From positions 1-38,969 of the forward strand of contig JAQYIU010000105.1 in the NCBI GenBank assembly GCA_028721415.1: a stretch of DNA of 38,969 bases. The letters run 5' to 3'. This document shows, one piece after another, positions 23,814 to 32,829 of this stretch; within the stretch, counting starts at the first letter, position 1; every line of letters starts with the position of its first letter. The DNA comes from Lachnospiraceae bacterium (GTDB lineage Bacteria > Bacillota > Clostridia > Lachnospirales > Lachnospiraceae). Position numbers and translations under genes: made by a program. A model generated the notes under the pieces. The model saw only the letters and a program-made list of their open reading frames with translations, did not search any database and was not told where the DNA came from.

Positions 23814-25742
23814 TTATTCCTGTTCCGACAGCTCTTCCCATTTGTCGTAAAGTTCTGAAAGCTTCGCTTCATTTTCTTCAAATCGGCTGGAAAGTTCCAT
23901 GAGTTTCTGGACATCACTGGCATATTCAGGAAGATTCATATCCTCTTTAATCTGTTCATTTTCCTCTTCCAGTTGACTGATCTCATTTTCTGTTTTCTTC
24001 AGTTCATTCGCTATTTTACGTTGCCTTGCGGCCTCTTCGCGGGCTCTTTTCCAGTCTTCCTTGGTGGAAGTATTGGAAGCAGAAGGTTCTTCCGCAGCAG
24101 GAGTTAAAATAGAATCACTGTCAGCGGCAATATTTCCAGCTTCTTTTTGCTCCAGATAATAATTATAATTTCCCTTATAATTTATGATTCCCTCCGGTGA
24201 CAGATCCAAAATACGGGTAGCTGTCTGGTTGATAAAATAACGGTCATGGGAAACGTAAAGAACTGTTCCTTCATAGTTGTTGATGGCATCCTCCAGAATC
24301 TCGCGGGATTGAATATCCAGATGGTTGGTCGGCTCATCGAGGATGAGGAAATTGGCATTGGAAAGCATCAGTTTCGCAAGAGAGACACGTCCCTTTTCAC
24401 CGCCGCTTAAAGTACCGATCTGCTGGAATACCCGGTCACCGGTAAAAAGAAAAGCAGCAAGTACATTACGGATGCGGGTGTTGGTAAGCTTTGGATACGC
24501 ATTGGATATTTCATCAAAAATAGTATTGTCATCGTTCAATACGTGCTGTTCCTGATCATAATATCCGATGGTCACTTTGGCACCATAATGGATCTTTCCC
24601 CCATCGGCACGAAGATAACGATTGATAATCTTTAAGAGAGTGGTTTTTCCGGTACCATTAGCTCCAAGGAGACCGACAACTTCTCCCCGGCGAATGGAAA
24701 CATTGAGATTGCGGAATAAATGTTTCTCTCCAAAGGACTTGGTCAGATTTTCGATGGTCAACACATCATTTCCGCTGATGATTTCCGGCTCCAATGTGAT
24801 ACGCATTTTGTCATTTAATACAACTGGTTTTTCCACACGTTCCATTTTTGACAACATTTTTTCGCGGCTTTCTGCCCGCTTGATTGATTTTTCACGGTTG
24901 AAAGATTTCAGTCGGGTAATGACTGCCTCCTGATGCTGGATTTCCTGTTGTTGATTCAGATAGAGCTTCATCTGAGCATCACGCTGGGCTTTTTTCTTTT
25001 CCGCATATTTGCTGTAATTTCCCTGAAAAACGATGCTGTCTCCATTTTCAATCTCGATGACTTTACTGACAACTTTATCAAGAAAATAACGGTCATGAGA
25101 AACGATAAGAACCGCTCCGTGATAATTGGAGAGGAAGGTTTCCAGCCATCGGATGGATTCCATGTCCAGATGGTTGGTCGGTTCGTCTAATAAAATCAGA
25201 TCCGGTTTGATCAACAGGATCCGGCTTAAGGCTACGCGGGTCTTCTGGCCACCTGACAGAGTATGAATTGGTGTGTTAAATTCAGATTCTGTAAAACCCA
25301 GGCCTTTCAGGACACCGACGATCTCACTTTTCCAGGCATAGCCGTTGGACTTTTCAAATCGTTCGGTAAGCCTTGCATAAGTTTCCATAGCCTCTTCCAG
25401 AGCTTCTCCATTTAACTGGCTGATAGAATGCTCCAGTTCGCGGATTTTGTGTTCCATCTCTATGATTTCTTTTTTGGCATCCAGCATTTCTTCATAGATG
25501 GTTCGCTTTGACTGTACATCGATTACCTGAGAGAGATAGCCAAAAGAGGTTCCTTTCTGAAAGACAACTTCTCCCCTATCTGGTTCATATTCTCCGGTAA
25601 TAATCTTTAAAAGAGTTGTCTTACCTGCACCGTTGATACCGATAATTGCAGCTTTTTCCCCTTCATTTATTAAAAAATTAACATTATTTAAAATAGATTC
25701 GCCACCAAAAGATTTGGATATTTTTTGACAAGCTAAAATCAT
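23814..25742 (-). CDS. ABC-F family ATPase (YdiF/Uup-like)
   Basis: This 642-residue protein has two ABC domains without membrane segments. The first has Walker A GINGAGKTTLLK (about residue 35), LSGGQKTRVALSR and LDEPTNHLD. A linker of about 80 residues rich in charged helices (AEKKKAQRDAQMKLYLNQQQEI) follows. The second domain has GANGTGKTTLLK, LSGGEKGRVSLAK and LDEPTNHLD. The C-terminal coiled coil (about 560-642) contains AREEAARQRKIANELKK. Such proteins act on the ribosome E-site region; the length and C-terminal extension suit the YdiF/Uup group rather than an antibiotic-resistance type. The start at 25742 is preceded by GGAGG. Confidence 0.92.
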   Translation of the reverse strand: MILACQKISKSFGGESILNNVNFLINEGEKAAIIGINGAGKTTLLKIITGEYEPDRGEVVFQKGTSFGYLSQVIDVQSKRTIYEEMLDAKKEIIEMEHKIRELEHSISQLNGEALEEAMETYARLTERFEKSNGYAWKSEIVGVLKGLGFTESEFNTPIHTLSGGQKTRVALSRILLIKPDLILLDEPTNHLDMESIRWLETFLSNYHGAVLIVSHDRYFLDKVVSKVIEIENGDSIVFQGNYSKYAEKKKAQRDAQMKLYLNQQQEIQHQEAVITRLKSFNREKSIKRAESREKMLSKMERVEKPVVLNDKMRITLEPEIISGNDVLTIENLTKSFGEKHLFRNLNVSIRRGEVVGLLGANGTGKTTLLKIINRYLRADGGKIHYGAKVTIGYYDQEQHVLNDDNTIFDEISNAYPKLTNTRIRNVLAAFLFTGDRVFQQIGTLSGGEKGRVSLAKLMLSNANFLILDEPTNHLDIQSREILEDAINNYEGTVLYVSHDRYFINQTATRILDLSPEGIINYKGNYNYYLEQKEAGNIAADSDSILTPAAEEPSASNTSTKEDWKRAREEAARQRKIANELKKTENEISQLEEENEQIKEDMNLPEYASDVQKLMELSSRFEENEAKLSELYDKWEELSEQE

Positions 25743-25780
25743 AATTAACCTCCATGATTCTTTTGTATCACAATTTATTT

Positions 25781-25809
25781 ATTCTAACATGAATAAAAAA
25801 GTATGTAAA
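25781..25809 (-). promoter_or_regulatory. Promoter of the ABC-F gene
   Basis: On the minus strand TTTACA (25804-25809) and TAGAAT (25781-25786) are 17 bases apart, about 40 bases upstream of the ABC-F start. The remaining spacer to rex (25810-25945) is AT-rich and I see no gene in it. Confidence 0.6.
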
Positions 25810-25945
25810 ATTATTTTTCTTTATATTAATGTAGAAATACATTTTATTCAGAAACATACACGTATAACTTGATAATATTTTCCAAAAAAAAAGAGAGGAA
25901 TTGAAAAAAATCGTGAGAAGTACACAAAAAAATACAGGAACAGAT

Positions 25946-25975
25946 TTGACAAATAATAGTGAATTGAGTTATAAT
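25946..25975 (+). promoter_or_regulatory. Promoter of rex
   Basis: TTGACA (25946-25951) and TATAAT (25970-25975) are 18 bases apart and about 52 bases before the rex start. I found no clear Rex operator overlapping it. Confidence 0.7.
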
Positions 25976-26027
25976 TGGCTTGTCGTGTAATTAAAGAATG
26001 AGAAAGTTTTGTCAAAGGGAGGATCTT

Positions 26028-26690
26028 ATGTCAGACAACAAAGGGAATGCGAAGTCCGTCAATGAAAAAGTGATTTCACCTGCTGTGATCAAAAGATTAC
26101 CCCGGTATTATAGATATCTTGGCGATTTACTGAAGAACGATGTTGTTCGTATTTCTTCCAAAGAGCTGAGTCAGAAGATGAATGTCACTGCCTCACAGAT
26201 TCGTCAGGATTTGAATAATTTTGGTGGTTTTGGACAGCAGGGATATGGATATAATGTGGAGTATCTTTATAATGAGATGGGGAGGATTCTCGGACTCGAT
26301 AGAACGAATAATATTATTATCATCGGAGCGGGGAATCTTGGTCAGGCATTGGCCAATAACCAGGATTTTGACAGCAATGGATTTAAGATTATCGGTTTGT
26401 TCGATGTGAATCCGAGATTAATCGGTATGACAGTTCGTGGGGTCGAAGTGTACGATATCGATATGCTGGAAGAATTTTTAGCCAAAAATGAAGTGATGAT
26501 TGCAGCGTTGACACTTCCAAAAAGTAAGGCAACCAAAATTGCCAGTGAACTGGTGGATATGGGAATCAAGGCATTATGGAATTTTGCTCCGGTTGATTTA
26601 AATCTTCCAGAAGATGTAATAGTAGAAAATGTACATTTGTCAGAAAGTATCATGACATTATCCTATCGGATCCACAGTACAAATTTATAA
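26028..26690 (+). CDS. rex: Redox-sensing transcriptional repressor Rex
   Basis: This 220-residue repressor has an N-terminal winged helix (IKRLPRYYRYLGDLLKND, then ASQIRQDLNNFGGFGQQGYGY-type residues) and a Rossmann NADH-binding domain with IIIGAGNLGQALANN (about residue 87). The C-terminal swapped helix contains VHLSESIMTLSYRIH. Rex senses the NADH/NAD+ ratio and represses fermentation and respiration genes when the ratio is low. Start 26028 follows AGGGAGGA; an upstream ATG at 25998 has none. A terminator-like hairpin follows, then nnr. Confidence 0.96.
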   Translation: MSDNKGNAKSVNEKVISPAVIKRLPRYYRYLGDLLKNDVVRISSKELSQKMNVTASQIRQDLNNFGGFGQQGYGYNVEYLYNEMGRILGLDRTNNIIIIGAGNLGQALANNQDFDSNGFKIIGLFDVNPRLIGMTVRGVEVYDIDMLEEFLAKNEVMIAALTLPKSKATKIASELVDMGIKALWNFAPVDLNLPEDVIVENVHLSESIMTLSYRIHSTNL

Positions 26691-26697
26691 TACACAC

Positions 26698-26734
26698 AAA
26701 GAAGATGAAGGACTGCGGTTTTTCATCTTTCTTC
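26698..26734 (+). terminator. Terminator-like hairpin between rex and nnr
   Basis: AAAGAAGATGAA and TTTCATCTTTCTTC form a stem with one bulge around a 10- to 12-base loop; a T-rich tail follows. Partial read-through would couple nnr to rex. Confidence 0.55.
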
Positions 26735-26767
26735 GTTTATTTGAGAAGAAAAGAAGGGAGCAGCTTC

Positions 26768-28270
26768 ATGGAATATATTGCGTCAGGAAATGAGATGCAA
26801 AAAATAGATGCTTACAGTATTAAGGAGATTGGGATTCCGGGTATAGTGCTGATGGAAAAAGCTGCCATGGCTATGGAGGAGGAGATCCGAAACAGGTTTC
26901 CGAATACGGCAACAGTTGTGATTGTCACAGAAAGGGGCAATAATGGCGGCGATGGTCTCGCACTCGGCAGGTTACTTATGGCGAAGGGATATCAGGTTTC
27001 TTTTTATGAGATTGGCGGAGTTCCTCGCGCATCAGAATCATATACTATACAGAAAAATATTCTGGGAAACCTTGGTGTAACATTATGTGACGAACTGCCG
27101 GAAACTGCTGATTTATGGATTGATGCAGTGTTTGGTGTGGGATTAAAAAGAGAAGTTCAGGGAATTCAGAAACAGATTTTGGAACAGATGAACCGTAAAA
27201 AAGGATATAAGATTGCAGTGGATATTCCTTCCGGAGTAGACGGCAGTACCGGTCAGATTCTCGGATATGGATTCCAGGCAGATCTTACCATAACTTTTGG
27301 TTTAAATAAAATTGGTCTGGTGCTTTATCCGGGGGCAGATTATGCGGGAGAAGTCGTGGTCAAAGATATTGGTTTTCCAGAGGAAGCTGTGGCCCATGTA
27401 GCCCCAGCGGCGTTAACATATTCTCATCAGGATCTTTTGGGACTTCCAAAACGGAAACCATGGTCTAATAAGGGAACTTATGGTAAACTACTATTGATCG
27501 CCGGTTCAAACAATATGTCCGGCGCTGCTTATCTGAGTGGAAAAGCCGCTTATAAGAGTGGAGCTGGTCTGGTTCGAATCTTCACCTGTGAAGAAAACAG
27601 AACGATTCTGCAAAGTCAGCTGCCGGAAGCAATCATGACAACCTATTCAACGGAAGAAGAGGCGATGGAAAAACTATCGGAAGCAATCTGCTGGGCATCT
27701 GTTATAGGAATTGGTCCGGGAATTGGTCAGACGATCCTCAGCAAAAAAATGGTAAAAAAGGTTTTGGCGGAAGCTTCCTGTCCATTGGTTATCGATGCTG
27801 ACGGAATTAATTCCCTGGCATCTCTCTGGAATGAAAATGATACTACAAGCAGAGAGTTATATGAAAAGTATCGGGGAAAGATGATTTTGACACCGCATCT
27901 GAAAGAAATGTCACGGCTTTGTGGACAATCCGTCAGTGAAATTAGTGGGAATCTGATACAGACGGCAAAAAATACAGCGGATTTTGAGCATATTATTGTT
28001 TTGAAAGATGCCAGAACCATAGTGTCTGACGGGATTGCTCCGACATATATTAATATGAGCGGGAATCATGGAATGGCAGTGGGAGGCAGCGGAGATGTTT
28101 TGACAGGAATCATCTGCGGATTCCTGGCGGGTGGATTGGATCCGCTGGAAGCCGCACGATTGGGAGTGTACTGTCATGGTCTTGCAGGAGACAGGGCGGC
28201 AAAAGAAAAAGGCTATTATGGATTGATGGCTGGAGATTTGACTGATTATTTATATCAGGTAATTCATTAG
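26768..28270 (+). CDS. nnr: Bifunctional NAD(P)H-hydrate epimerase/dehydratase
   Basis: This 500-residue fusion has an N-terminal YjeF_N epimerase domain with VTERGNNGGDGLALGRLL and IDAVFGVGLKREVQG. The C-terminal carbohydrate-kinase-like dehydratase domain has NKGTYGKLLLIAGS, GPGIGQ, VIDADGIN and GNHGMAVGGSGDVLTG. It repairs hydrated NADH and NADPH formed by heat or enzyme error; the dehydratase uses ADP or ATP. The start at 26768 follows GAAGGGAG. The length matches fused Nnr proteins. Confidence 0.96.
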   Translation: MEYIASGNEMQKIDAYSIKEIGIPGIVLMEKAAMAMEEEIRNRFPNTATVVIVTERGNNGGDGLALGRLLMAKGYQVSFYEIGGVPRASESYTIQKNILGNLGVTLCDELPETADLWIDAVFGVGLKREVQGIQKQILEQMNRKKGYKIAVDIPSGVDGSTGQILGYGFQADLTITFGLNKIGLVLYPGADYAGEVVVKDIGFPEEAVAHVAPAALTYSHQDLLGLPKRKPWSNKGTYGKLLLIAGSNNMSGAAYLSGKAAYKSGAGLVRIFTCEENRTILQSQLPEAIMTTYSTEEEAMEKLSEAICWASVIGIGPGIGQTILSKKMVKKVLAEASCPLVIDADGINSLASLWNENDTTSRELYEKYRGKMILTPHLKEMSRLCGQSVSEISGNLIQTAKNTADFEHIIVLKDARTIVSDGIAPTYINMSGNHGMAVGGSGDVLTGIICGFLAGGLDPLEAARLGVYCHGLAGDRAAKEKGYYGLMAGDLTDYLYQVIH

Positions 28271-28335
28271 AATACTCATGACATTTTCAGGAAATACTTC
28301 ATTTAAGATTAATAAAAATGGAGTGAGTAGAATTG

Positions 28336-28680
28336 ATGATAAAAAGAGGAGATATTTATTATGCTGATCTGAGACCGGTAGTGGGTTCAGAACAGGGAGG
28401 AGTGCGACCGGTACTTATTATCCAGAATGATGCGGGAAACCGCCACAGTCCAACGGTGATCTGCGCAGCTATTACAAGTCGGATGAACAAAGCAAAGCTT
28501 CCGACCCATGTTGAACTTTCAACCAGAGAATGTGATATCAGTAAAGATTCGGTTATTTTGCTCGAACAGATTCGAACGATTGATAAACAAAGGTTGAAAG
28601 AAAAAGTTTGTCATCTGGATACAGGAACACTAAACCGGGTGGATCGTGCCTTAAAAATCAGTCTGGAATTGATTACATAG
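28336..28680 (+). CDS. mazF: MazF/PemK/NdoA-type endoribonuclease toxin
   Basis: This 114-residue protein has [55 protein letters not shown] and [15 protein letters not shown], the full pattern of chromosomal Firmicutes MazF. It cleaves single-stranded mRNA at a short sequence. ATG 28336 follows GGAGTGAG; a TTG three bases earlier is an alternative. The usual antitoxin gene that overlaps upstream is absent: only 65 bases separate it from nnr and no small ORF fits. A CBS/CorC gene follows. Inhibition must come from an unlinked antitoxin or weak activity. Confidence 0.93.
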   Translation: MIKRGDIYYADLRPVVGSEQGGVRPVLIIQNDAGNRHSPTVICAAITSRMNKAKLPTHVELSTRECDISKDSVILLEQIRTIDKQRLKEKVCHLDTGTLNRVDRALKISLELIT

Positions 28681-28712
28681 GAAGAACCTATGATTTATGG
28701 AGGTGGACGAAT

Positions 28713-29633
28713 ATGAATGTCAGTAGCTTACTGGCAATTGCATTACTGGTAATGATCGCAGTTGTGGCAGCTTTATCCGTTGTTTTGTTGCGGCTGACCG
28801 GTGATATGAAAAAAATTGATTTTTCTAAATTTCGTGAGGAAGAAGAAAACGAATACGAGGAAGAAATCATGAATATTGCTCAGGAAGGACATGAGCAGGG
28901 TGTTATTCTTGCGGATGAGGCACAGATGATATCAAATATTTTTGAATTTGGTGATAAAGATGTTAAGGATGTCATGCAATTTCGTCAGAAAATTGTGGGA
29001 ATCGAGGCGGAAACTTCCCTGAAAGATGCCATTGACTTTATGGTGACGCAGCATTACTCCCGCTATCCGGTTTATGAAGAGGATCTGGATCACATTATCG
29101 GAATTCTTAATTTTCGGGATGCGGTGAATAACTGGCTGTCCAATCCGAATCAGAGTGTTAATGAAATTGTGAGAAAACCTGTATATGTTCATGAAGCGAT
29201 GGATATTAATGAGCTTTTGACCCAGATGAGAAACAGTAAAATACATCAGGCCATCGTTGTGGATGAATTTGGACAGACCGTCGGTCTGGTTGCAATGGAA
29301 GATATTCTGGAAACCATTGTCGGAGATATTCTGGATGAGTATGACGTGGAAGAAAAGGAAATTGTGAAGCTTCCCGGAGACAGTGGATATATCGCATCCG
29401 GAATGGTTCGTCTGGACAAGCTGGAAGAATTGCTGGACATTTCTTTTGATACGGATGAATTCGAGATATTAAATGGATTTCTGATCAATGAGATCGGACA
29501 TCTCCCTGATGCAGGGGAAGAAGTATGCGTTCATTTTAAAGGATATGTTTTTAAAACATCAGAGCAAACAGATAAAGTATTAAGACAGATACGAATTGAA
29601 AAAGAAAGTGAGGATTCTACATATGAGCTTTGA
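28713..29633 (+). CDS. CBS-domain protein with CorC/HlyC domain, short form
   Basis: This 306-residue protein has one N-terminal membrane helix (LLAIALLVMIAVVAALSVVLL). An acidic linker follows, then two CBS motifs (DVMQFRQKIVGIEAETSLKDAI; HQAIVVDEFGQTVGLVAMEDILE), then a C-terminal CorC_HlyC domain (DSGYIASGMVRLDKLEELL). The family is annotated as hemolysin or magnesium/cobalt efflux-related. The DUF21 (CNNM) membrane module of typical members is missing, so transport on its own is doubtful. GGAGGTGG precedes the start. It overlaps the next gene by 11 bases. Confidence 0.88.
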   Translation: MNVSSLLAIALLVMIAVVAALSVVLLRLTGDMKKIDFSKFREEEENEYEEEIMNIAQEGHEQGVILADEAQMISNIFEFGDKDVKDVMQFRQKIVGIEAETSLKDAIDFMVTQHYSRYPVYEEDLDHIIGILNFRDAVNNWLSNPNQSVNEIVRKPVYVHEAMDINELLTQMRNSKIHQAIVVDEFGQTVGLVAMEDILETIVGDILDEYDVEEKEIVKLPGDSGYIASGMVRLDKLEELLDISFDTDEFEILNGFLINEIGHLPDAGEEVCVHFKGYVFKTSEQTDKVLRQIRIEKESEDSTYEL

Positions 29634-30810
29634 AATTGCCGATAAAATGGAAAATTTTGAGACAGGTATTTTCAATGTACTGGATGATAAGAAAAAAGAA
29701 TTGGAGGCACAGGGAAAGAAAATCTATAACCTTTCTGTGGGAACTCCGGATTTCAAGCCACAAAAACATATAATGGAAGCTGTTTCAAAGGCTTGCTTGG
29801 AGCCGGATAATTATAAATATTCTCTTTGTGAAAGGGAAGAACTGCTGGAAGCCGTTGCAAACAGATATCAGAATCGGTATCATACGGAGATAGATAAAGA
29901 AGAGGTTATGGCTATTTACGGCTCGCAGGAAGGAATGGCACATATTTTTCTGCCTTTAATCAATCCGGGAGATCTGGTTTTATTACCGAATCCGGGCTAT
30001 CCGATTTTCTCCACTGGCGCTTTTATTGCGGAGGCTGATCAGTGGTTTTATCCGTTGCTGGAAGACAATCATTATCTGCCGGATTTCGATGCGATTCCGG
30101 AAGATGTGCGAAAACGTGCAAAAATCATGGTGGTATCTTATCCTGCTAATCCAATCTGTGTTACAGCACCCGATTCATTTTATGAAGAGCTGATTGCCTT
30201 TGCAAAAGAAAATGATATCCTGATTATCCACGACAACGCATATTCAGATATTATTTACGATGGAAAAGAAGGAAAGTCTTTTTTATCGTTTGAAGGGGCA
30301 AAGGAAGTCGGTGTGGAATTTTATTCTCTTTCAAAATCTTATAATTATACAGGTGCCCGGATGTCTTTTGTAATTGGACGAAAAGATATTATTTCTATTT
30401 TTAAAAAGTTCCGCTCTCAGATCGATTACGGTATTTTTCTTCCGGTTCAGATGGGAGCGGTCGCCGCGTTAAACGACACGGATGATGCGGTGATAAAGGA
30501 ACAGTGTATGGAGTATCAGAAACGCAGAGATGCCCTTTGTGGCGGTTTGAGAAAGATTGGCTGGAATATTCCCGACAGTGAGGGTACTATGTTTGCCTGG
30601 GGACCGATACCGGAAGGGTTTGACAATTCCAATGAATTTGTACTCGAACTGATGGAGCGAACCGGCGTGATCTGTACACCGGGAAGTAGCTTCGGCAGCC
30701 TGGGAGAGGGATATGTGAGATTTGCTCTCGTATTGCCGCCGGAGGAAATTGCAAAAGCAGTGGAGAGTATCCGGGAGTCCGGAATACTTGACGGAAGTGT
30801 AAAACAGTGA
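29623..30810 (+). CDS. Class I/II PLP-dependent aminotransferase (DapL-like)
   Basis: This 395-residue enzyme has the fold type I pattern: YNLSVGTPDFKP, GSQEGMAHIFLPLINPGD, VVSYPANPICVTA, HDNAYSDIIYDG and the PLP-binding lysine in FYSLSKSYNYTGARMS. It resembles LL-diaminopimelate and alanine/aspartate aminotransferases; substrate is not settled. The ATG at 29623 lies within the end of the CBS gene (11-base overlap) with AAGTGAGGA about 9 bases upstream. Confidence 0.87.
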   Translation: MSFEIADKMENFETGIFNVLDDKKKELEAQGKKIYNLSVGTPDFKPQKHIMEAVSKACLEPDNYKYSLCEREELLEAVANRYQNRYHTEIDKEEVMAIYGSQEGMAHIFLPLINPGDLVLLPNPGYPIFSTGAFIAEADQWFYPLLEDNHYLPDFDAIPEDVRKRAKIMVVSYPANPICVTAPDSFYEELIAFAKENDILIIHDNAYSDIIYDGKEGKSFLSFEGAKEVGVEFYSLSKSYNYTGARMSFVIGRKDIISIFKKFRSQIDYGIFLPVQMGAVAALNDTDDAVIKEQCMEYQKRRDALCGGLRKIGWNIPDSEGTMFAWGPIPEGFDNSNEFVLELMERTGVICTPGSSFGSLGEGYVRFALVLPPEEIAKAVESIRESGILDGSVKQ

Positions 30811-30828
30811 TAAAATTAAACAAGTGTG

Positions 30829-30866
30829 CCCTTTTTTTTAGTCCAATATTCGACTTGAAAAAAGGG
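30829..30866 (+). other. A/T-rich hairpin upstream of yebC
   Basis: CCCTTTTTTTT (30829-30839) pairs with the AAAAAAGGG arm (30858-30866), and an inner AGTC/GACT stem lies between. It sits between the aminotransferase and yebC. It may be a terminator or a leader structure of yebC. Confidence 0.55.
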
Positions 30867-30900
30867 AGTTCTGACAGAATAAAAAGTGAGGAGAGATAAA

Positions 30901-31632
30901 ATGTCTGGACATTCCAAGTTTGCTAATATCAAACATAAAAAAGAAAAGAATGACGCGGCAAAAGGTAAGATTTTTACTGTGATCGGACGTGAGATCGCTG
31001 TGGCAGTTAAGGAAGGCGGAGCAGATCCTGCCAACAACAGCAAGCTGCGTGATGTAATCGCCAAAGCGAAAGCCAATAACATGCCGAACGATACCATCGA
31101 GAGAGGTATCAAGAAGGCAGCAGGCGATGCGAATTCCGTAAACTATGTACAGAATACTTACGAAGGCTACGGTCCAAGTGGTATTGCCATCATTGTTGAG
31201 ACACTGACTGACAACAAAAACCGTACCGCAGCCAATGTTCGTGCGGCTTTTTCCAAGGGAAAAGGTAATATCGGAACCAGTGGATGTGTATCCTTCATGT
31301 TCCAGAAAAAGGGACAGATCATTGTATCCAAGGAAGAGTATGAAGTGGATCCTGATGAATTCATGATGCTGGCTCTGGATGCCGGAGCAGAGGATTTTGT
31401 GGAGGAAGAAGACAGCTATGAGATTACCACAGATCCGGATTCCTTTGGTGAAGTGAGAGAGGCACTGGAAAAAGAAGGTGTTCCGATGGCATCTGCAGAA
31501 GTTACAATGATTCCGGATAATTATGTGACATTGACAAACCCGGATGATATCAAGAATCTGAACCGTACACTGGATCTTTTAGATGAAGATGATGATGTTC
31601 AGGCAGTATATCATAACTGGGAAGAAGAATAG
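30901..31632 (+). CDS. yebC: YebC/PmpR-family transcriptional regulator or translation factor
   Basis: This 243-residue protein starts [22 protein letters not shown], the universal signature, followed by [41 protein letters not shown] and [11 protein letters not shown]. Members regulate transcription or help ribosomes through polyproline stretches. The start at 30901 follows GAGGAGAG. It is monocistronic, and a promoter for the ABC transporter follows. Confidence 0.95.
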   Translation: MSGHSKFANIKHKKEKNDAAKGKIFTVIGREIAVAVKEGGADPANNSKLRDVIAKAKANNMPNDTIERGIKKAAGDANSVNYVQNTYEGYGPSGIAIIVETLTDNKNRTAANVRAAFSKGKGNIGTSGCVSFMFQKKGQIIVSKEEYEVDPDEFMMLALDAGAEDFVEEEDSYEITTDPDSFGEVREALEKEGVPMASAEVTMIPDNYVTLTNPDDIKNLNRTLDLLDEDDDVQAVYHNWEEE

Positions 31633-31702
31633 TAACGAAAATTAAAAAAGTAGAGAATAGAGGGCGTCTGTAAAAATTGTGAAAAAATAATGTGATATTT
31701 TC

Positions 31703-31731
31703 TTGCAATTTTCGCCTTCTTATTCTATAAT
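31703..31731 (+). promoter_or_regulatory. Promoter of the amino acid ABC transporter
   Basis: TTGCAA (31703-31708) and TATAAT (31726-31731) are 17 bases apart. They lie about 60 bases upstream of the binding-protein gene. Confidence 0.7.
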
Positions 31732-31789
31732 ACTTTAGTGTAGTAGATTGATAAATCTTCACATTTATAAAGAAAAAGGAGAATTAGTT

Positions 31790-32668
31790 ATGAAGAAATT
31801 TATTGCAATGCTTTTATGCGCAGTTATGTGTGTATCTACTCTGGCAGGATGTGGATCTTCCACAGGAAATGAAGCAGATTCCTCAGAGGCACAGGCTACA
31901 GAAGCTGTAGCTGCAGAATCTGATTGGGAAGAAATCAGTGCAAAAGGTGAAATGACAATCGGTATGACATTATTTGCACCAATGAACTATTATGATGAAG
32001 ACAACAACTTTGTTGGATTTGATACAGAACTTGCTAACGCAGTTGGCGAGAAACTCGGTATCAAGATCAACTTTATCGAAATCAACTGGGATTCCAAAGA
32101 AATCGAGTTAAATTCCAAAAATATCGATTGTATCTGGAACGGTATGTGTATCACAGAAGAAAGAAAACAGAACATGTCTATTTCCGAACCATATCTTTAC
32201 AATACACAGGCAATCGTTATGAAAGCAGACAGAGAAGATGAGATCATGAGTGATGTATCCGGTCTTACAGTGACTGCAGAACAGGGATCCACCGGTGAAG
32301 GTAAGATCGACGGTTCTATTGAAGATGATGAGACAGTAGAAGTATCCGCTAAAGAATATTTTGCAAATGCAAACTATGTTGCTTCCGATTCTATGGCTAA
32401 GGCTCTCATGGAAGTTAAATCCGGAACAGCAGACCTTGCAGTAGTTGATAGTGTTTGTGCTCTGGCAATGGTAGGACCTGGAACTGATTATGAAGACCTT
32501 GTAGTAAACCTGGATAATAACTTTGGTCAGCAGGAATACGGTATTGCATTCCGCAAAGGAAGCGATTTAACTGAAAAAGTTGATGAAGCGATCAACGAAC
32601 TTTACGAAGAAGGTAAAGTAGACGAAATCGCTGCAAAATATGGCTTAGAAGATATGTTAGTAAAATAA
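31790..32668 (+). CDS. Amino acid ABC transporter substrate-binding lipoprotein
   Basis: This 292-residue lipoprotein has a lipobox LAGC (Cys21) and an Ala/Glu/Ser-rich linker. The SBP family 3 domain contains GMTLFAPMNYYDEDNNFVGFD, GIKINFIEINWDSKEIELN, CIWNGMCITEERK and a C-terminal GYGIAFRKGSDLTEKV-like part. The family binds polar amino acids such as glutamine, histidine, arginine or cystine. Its high-bias codons fit strong expression. The permease and ATPase follow after an attenuator hairpin. Confidence 0.93.
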   Translation: MKKFIAMLLCAVMCVSTLAGCGSSTGNEADSSEAQATEAVAAESDWEEISAKGEMTIGMTLFAPMNYYDEDNNFVGFDTELANAVGEKLGIKINFIEINWDSKEIELNSKNIDCIWNGMCITEERKQNMSISEPYLYNTQAIVMKADREDEIMSDVSGLTVTAEQGSTGEGKIDGSIEDDETVEVSAKEYFANANYVASDSMAKALMEVKSGTADLAVVDSVCALAMVGPGTDYEDLVVNLDNNFGQQEYGIAFRKGSDLTEKVDEAINELYEEGKVDEIAAKYGLEDMLVK

Positions 32669-32704
32669 TAAAACATAACATAATGAATATTAAGCAATAA
32701 TGAC

Positions 32705-32760
32705 AGAATCCGGATTTTCTGATTCAGCAAATGTGTTGAATGGAAAGCCGGATTCTTATT
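32705..32760 (+). terminator. Attenuator between binding protein and permease
   Basis: AGAATCCGG (32705-32713) pairs with CCGGATTCT (32748-32756), with an inner GATTCA/TTGAAT stem, and TATT follows. It would give more binding protein than permease transcript. Confidence 0.65.
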
Positions 32761-32829
32761 GTGGTTAAACCTCAAAATGTAATCGGGGTTTTGAAAGAAA
32801 GTATGTAGTAGAAAGAAGGAGAAAAACTT

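Noticed and set aside
25976-26027. Possible Rex operator between promoter and rex start
   Set aside because: TTGTCGTGTAATTAAAG only partly resembles the TTGTTAA/TTAACAA consensus and lacks the second arm.
27571-27580. GGTTCGAATC, a tRNA T-loop-like sequence
   Set aside because: It lies inside nnr coding sequence, with no acceptor or anticodon stem around it.
28271-28335. Antitoxin gene ahead of mazF
   Set aside because: The gap is 65 bases and holds no frame long enough for a MazE-type protein.
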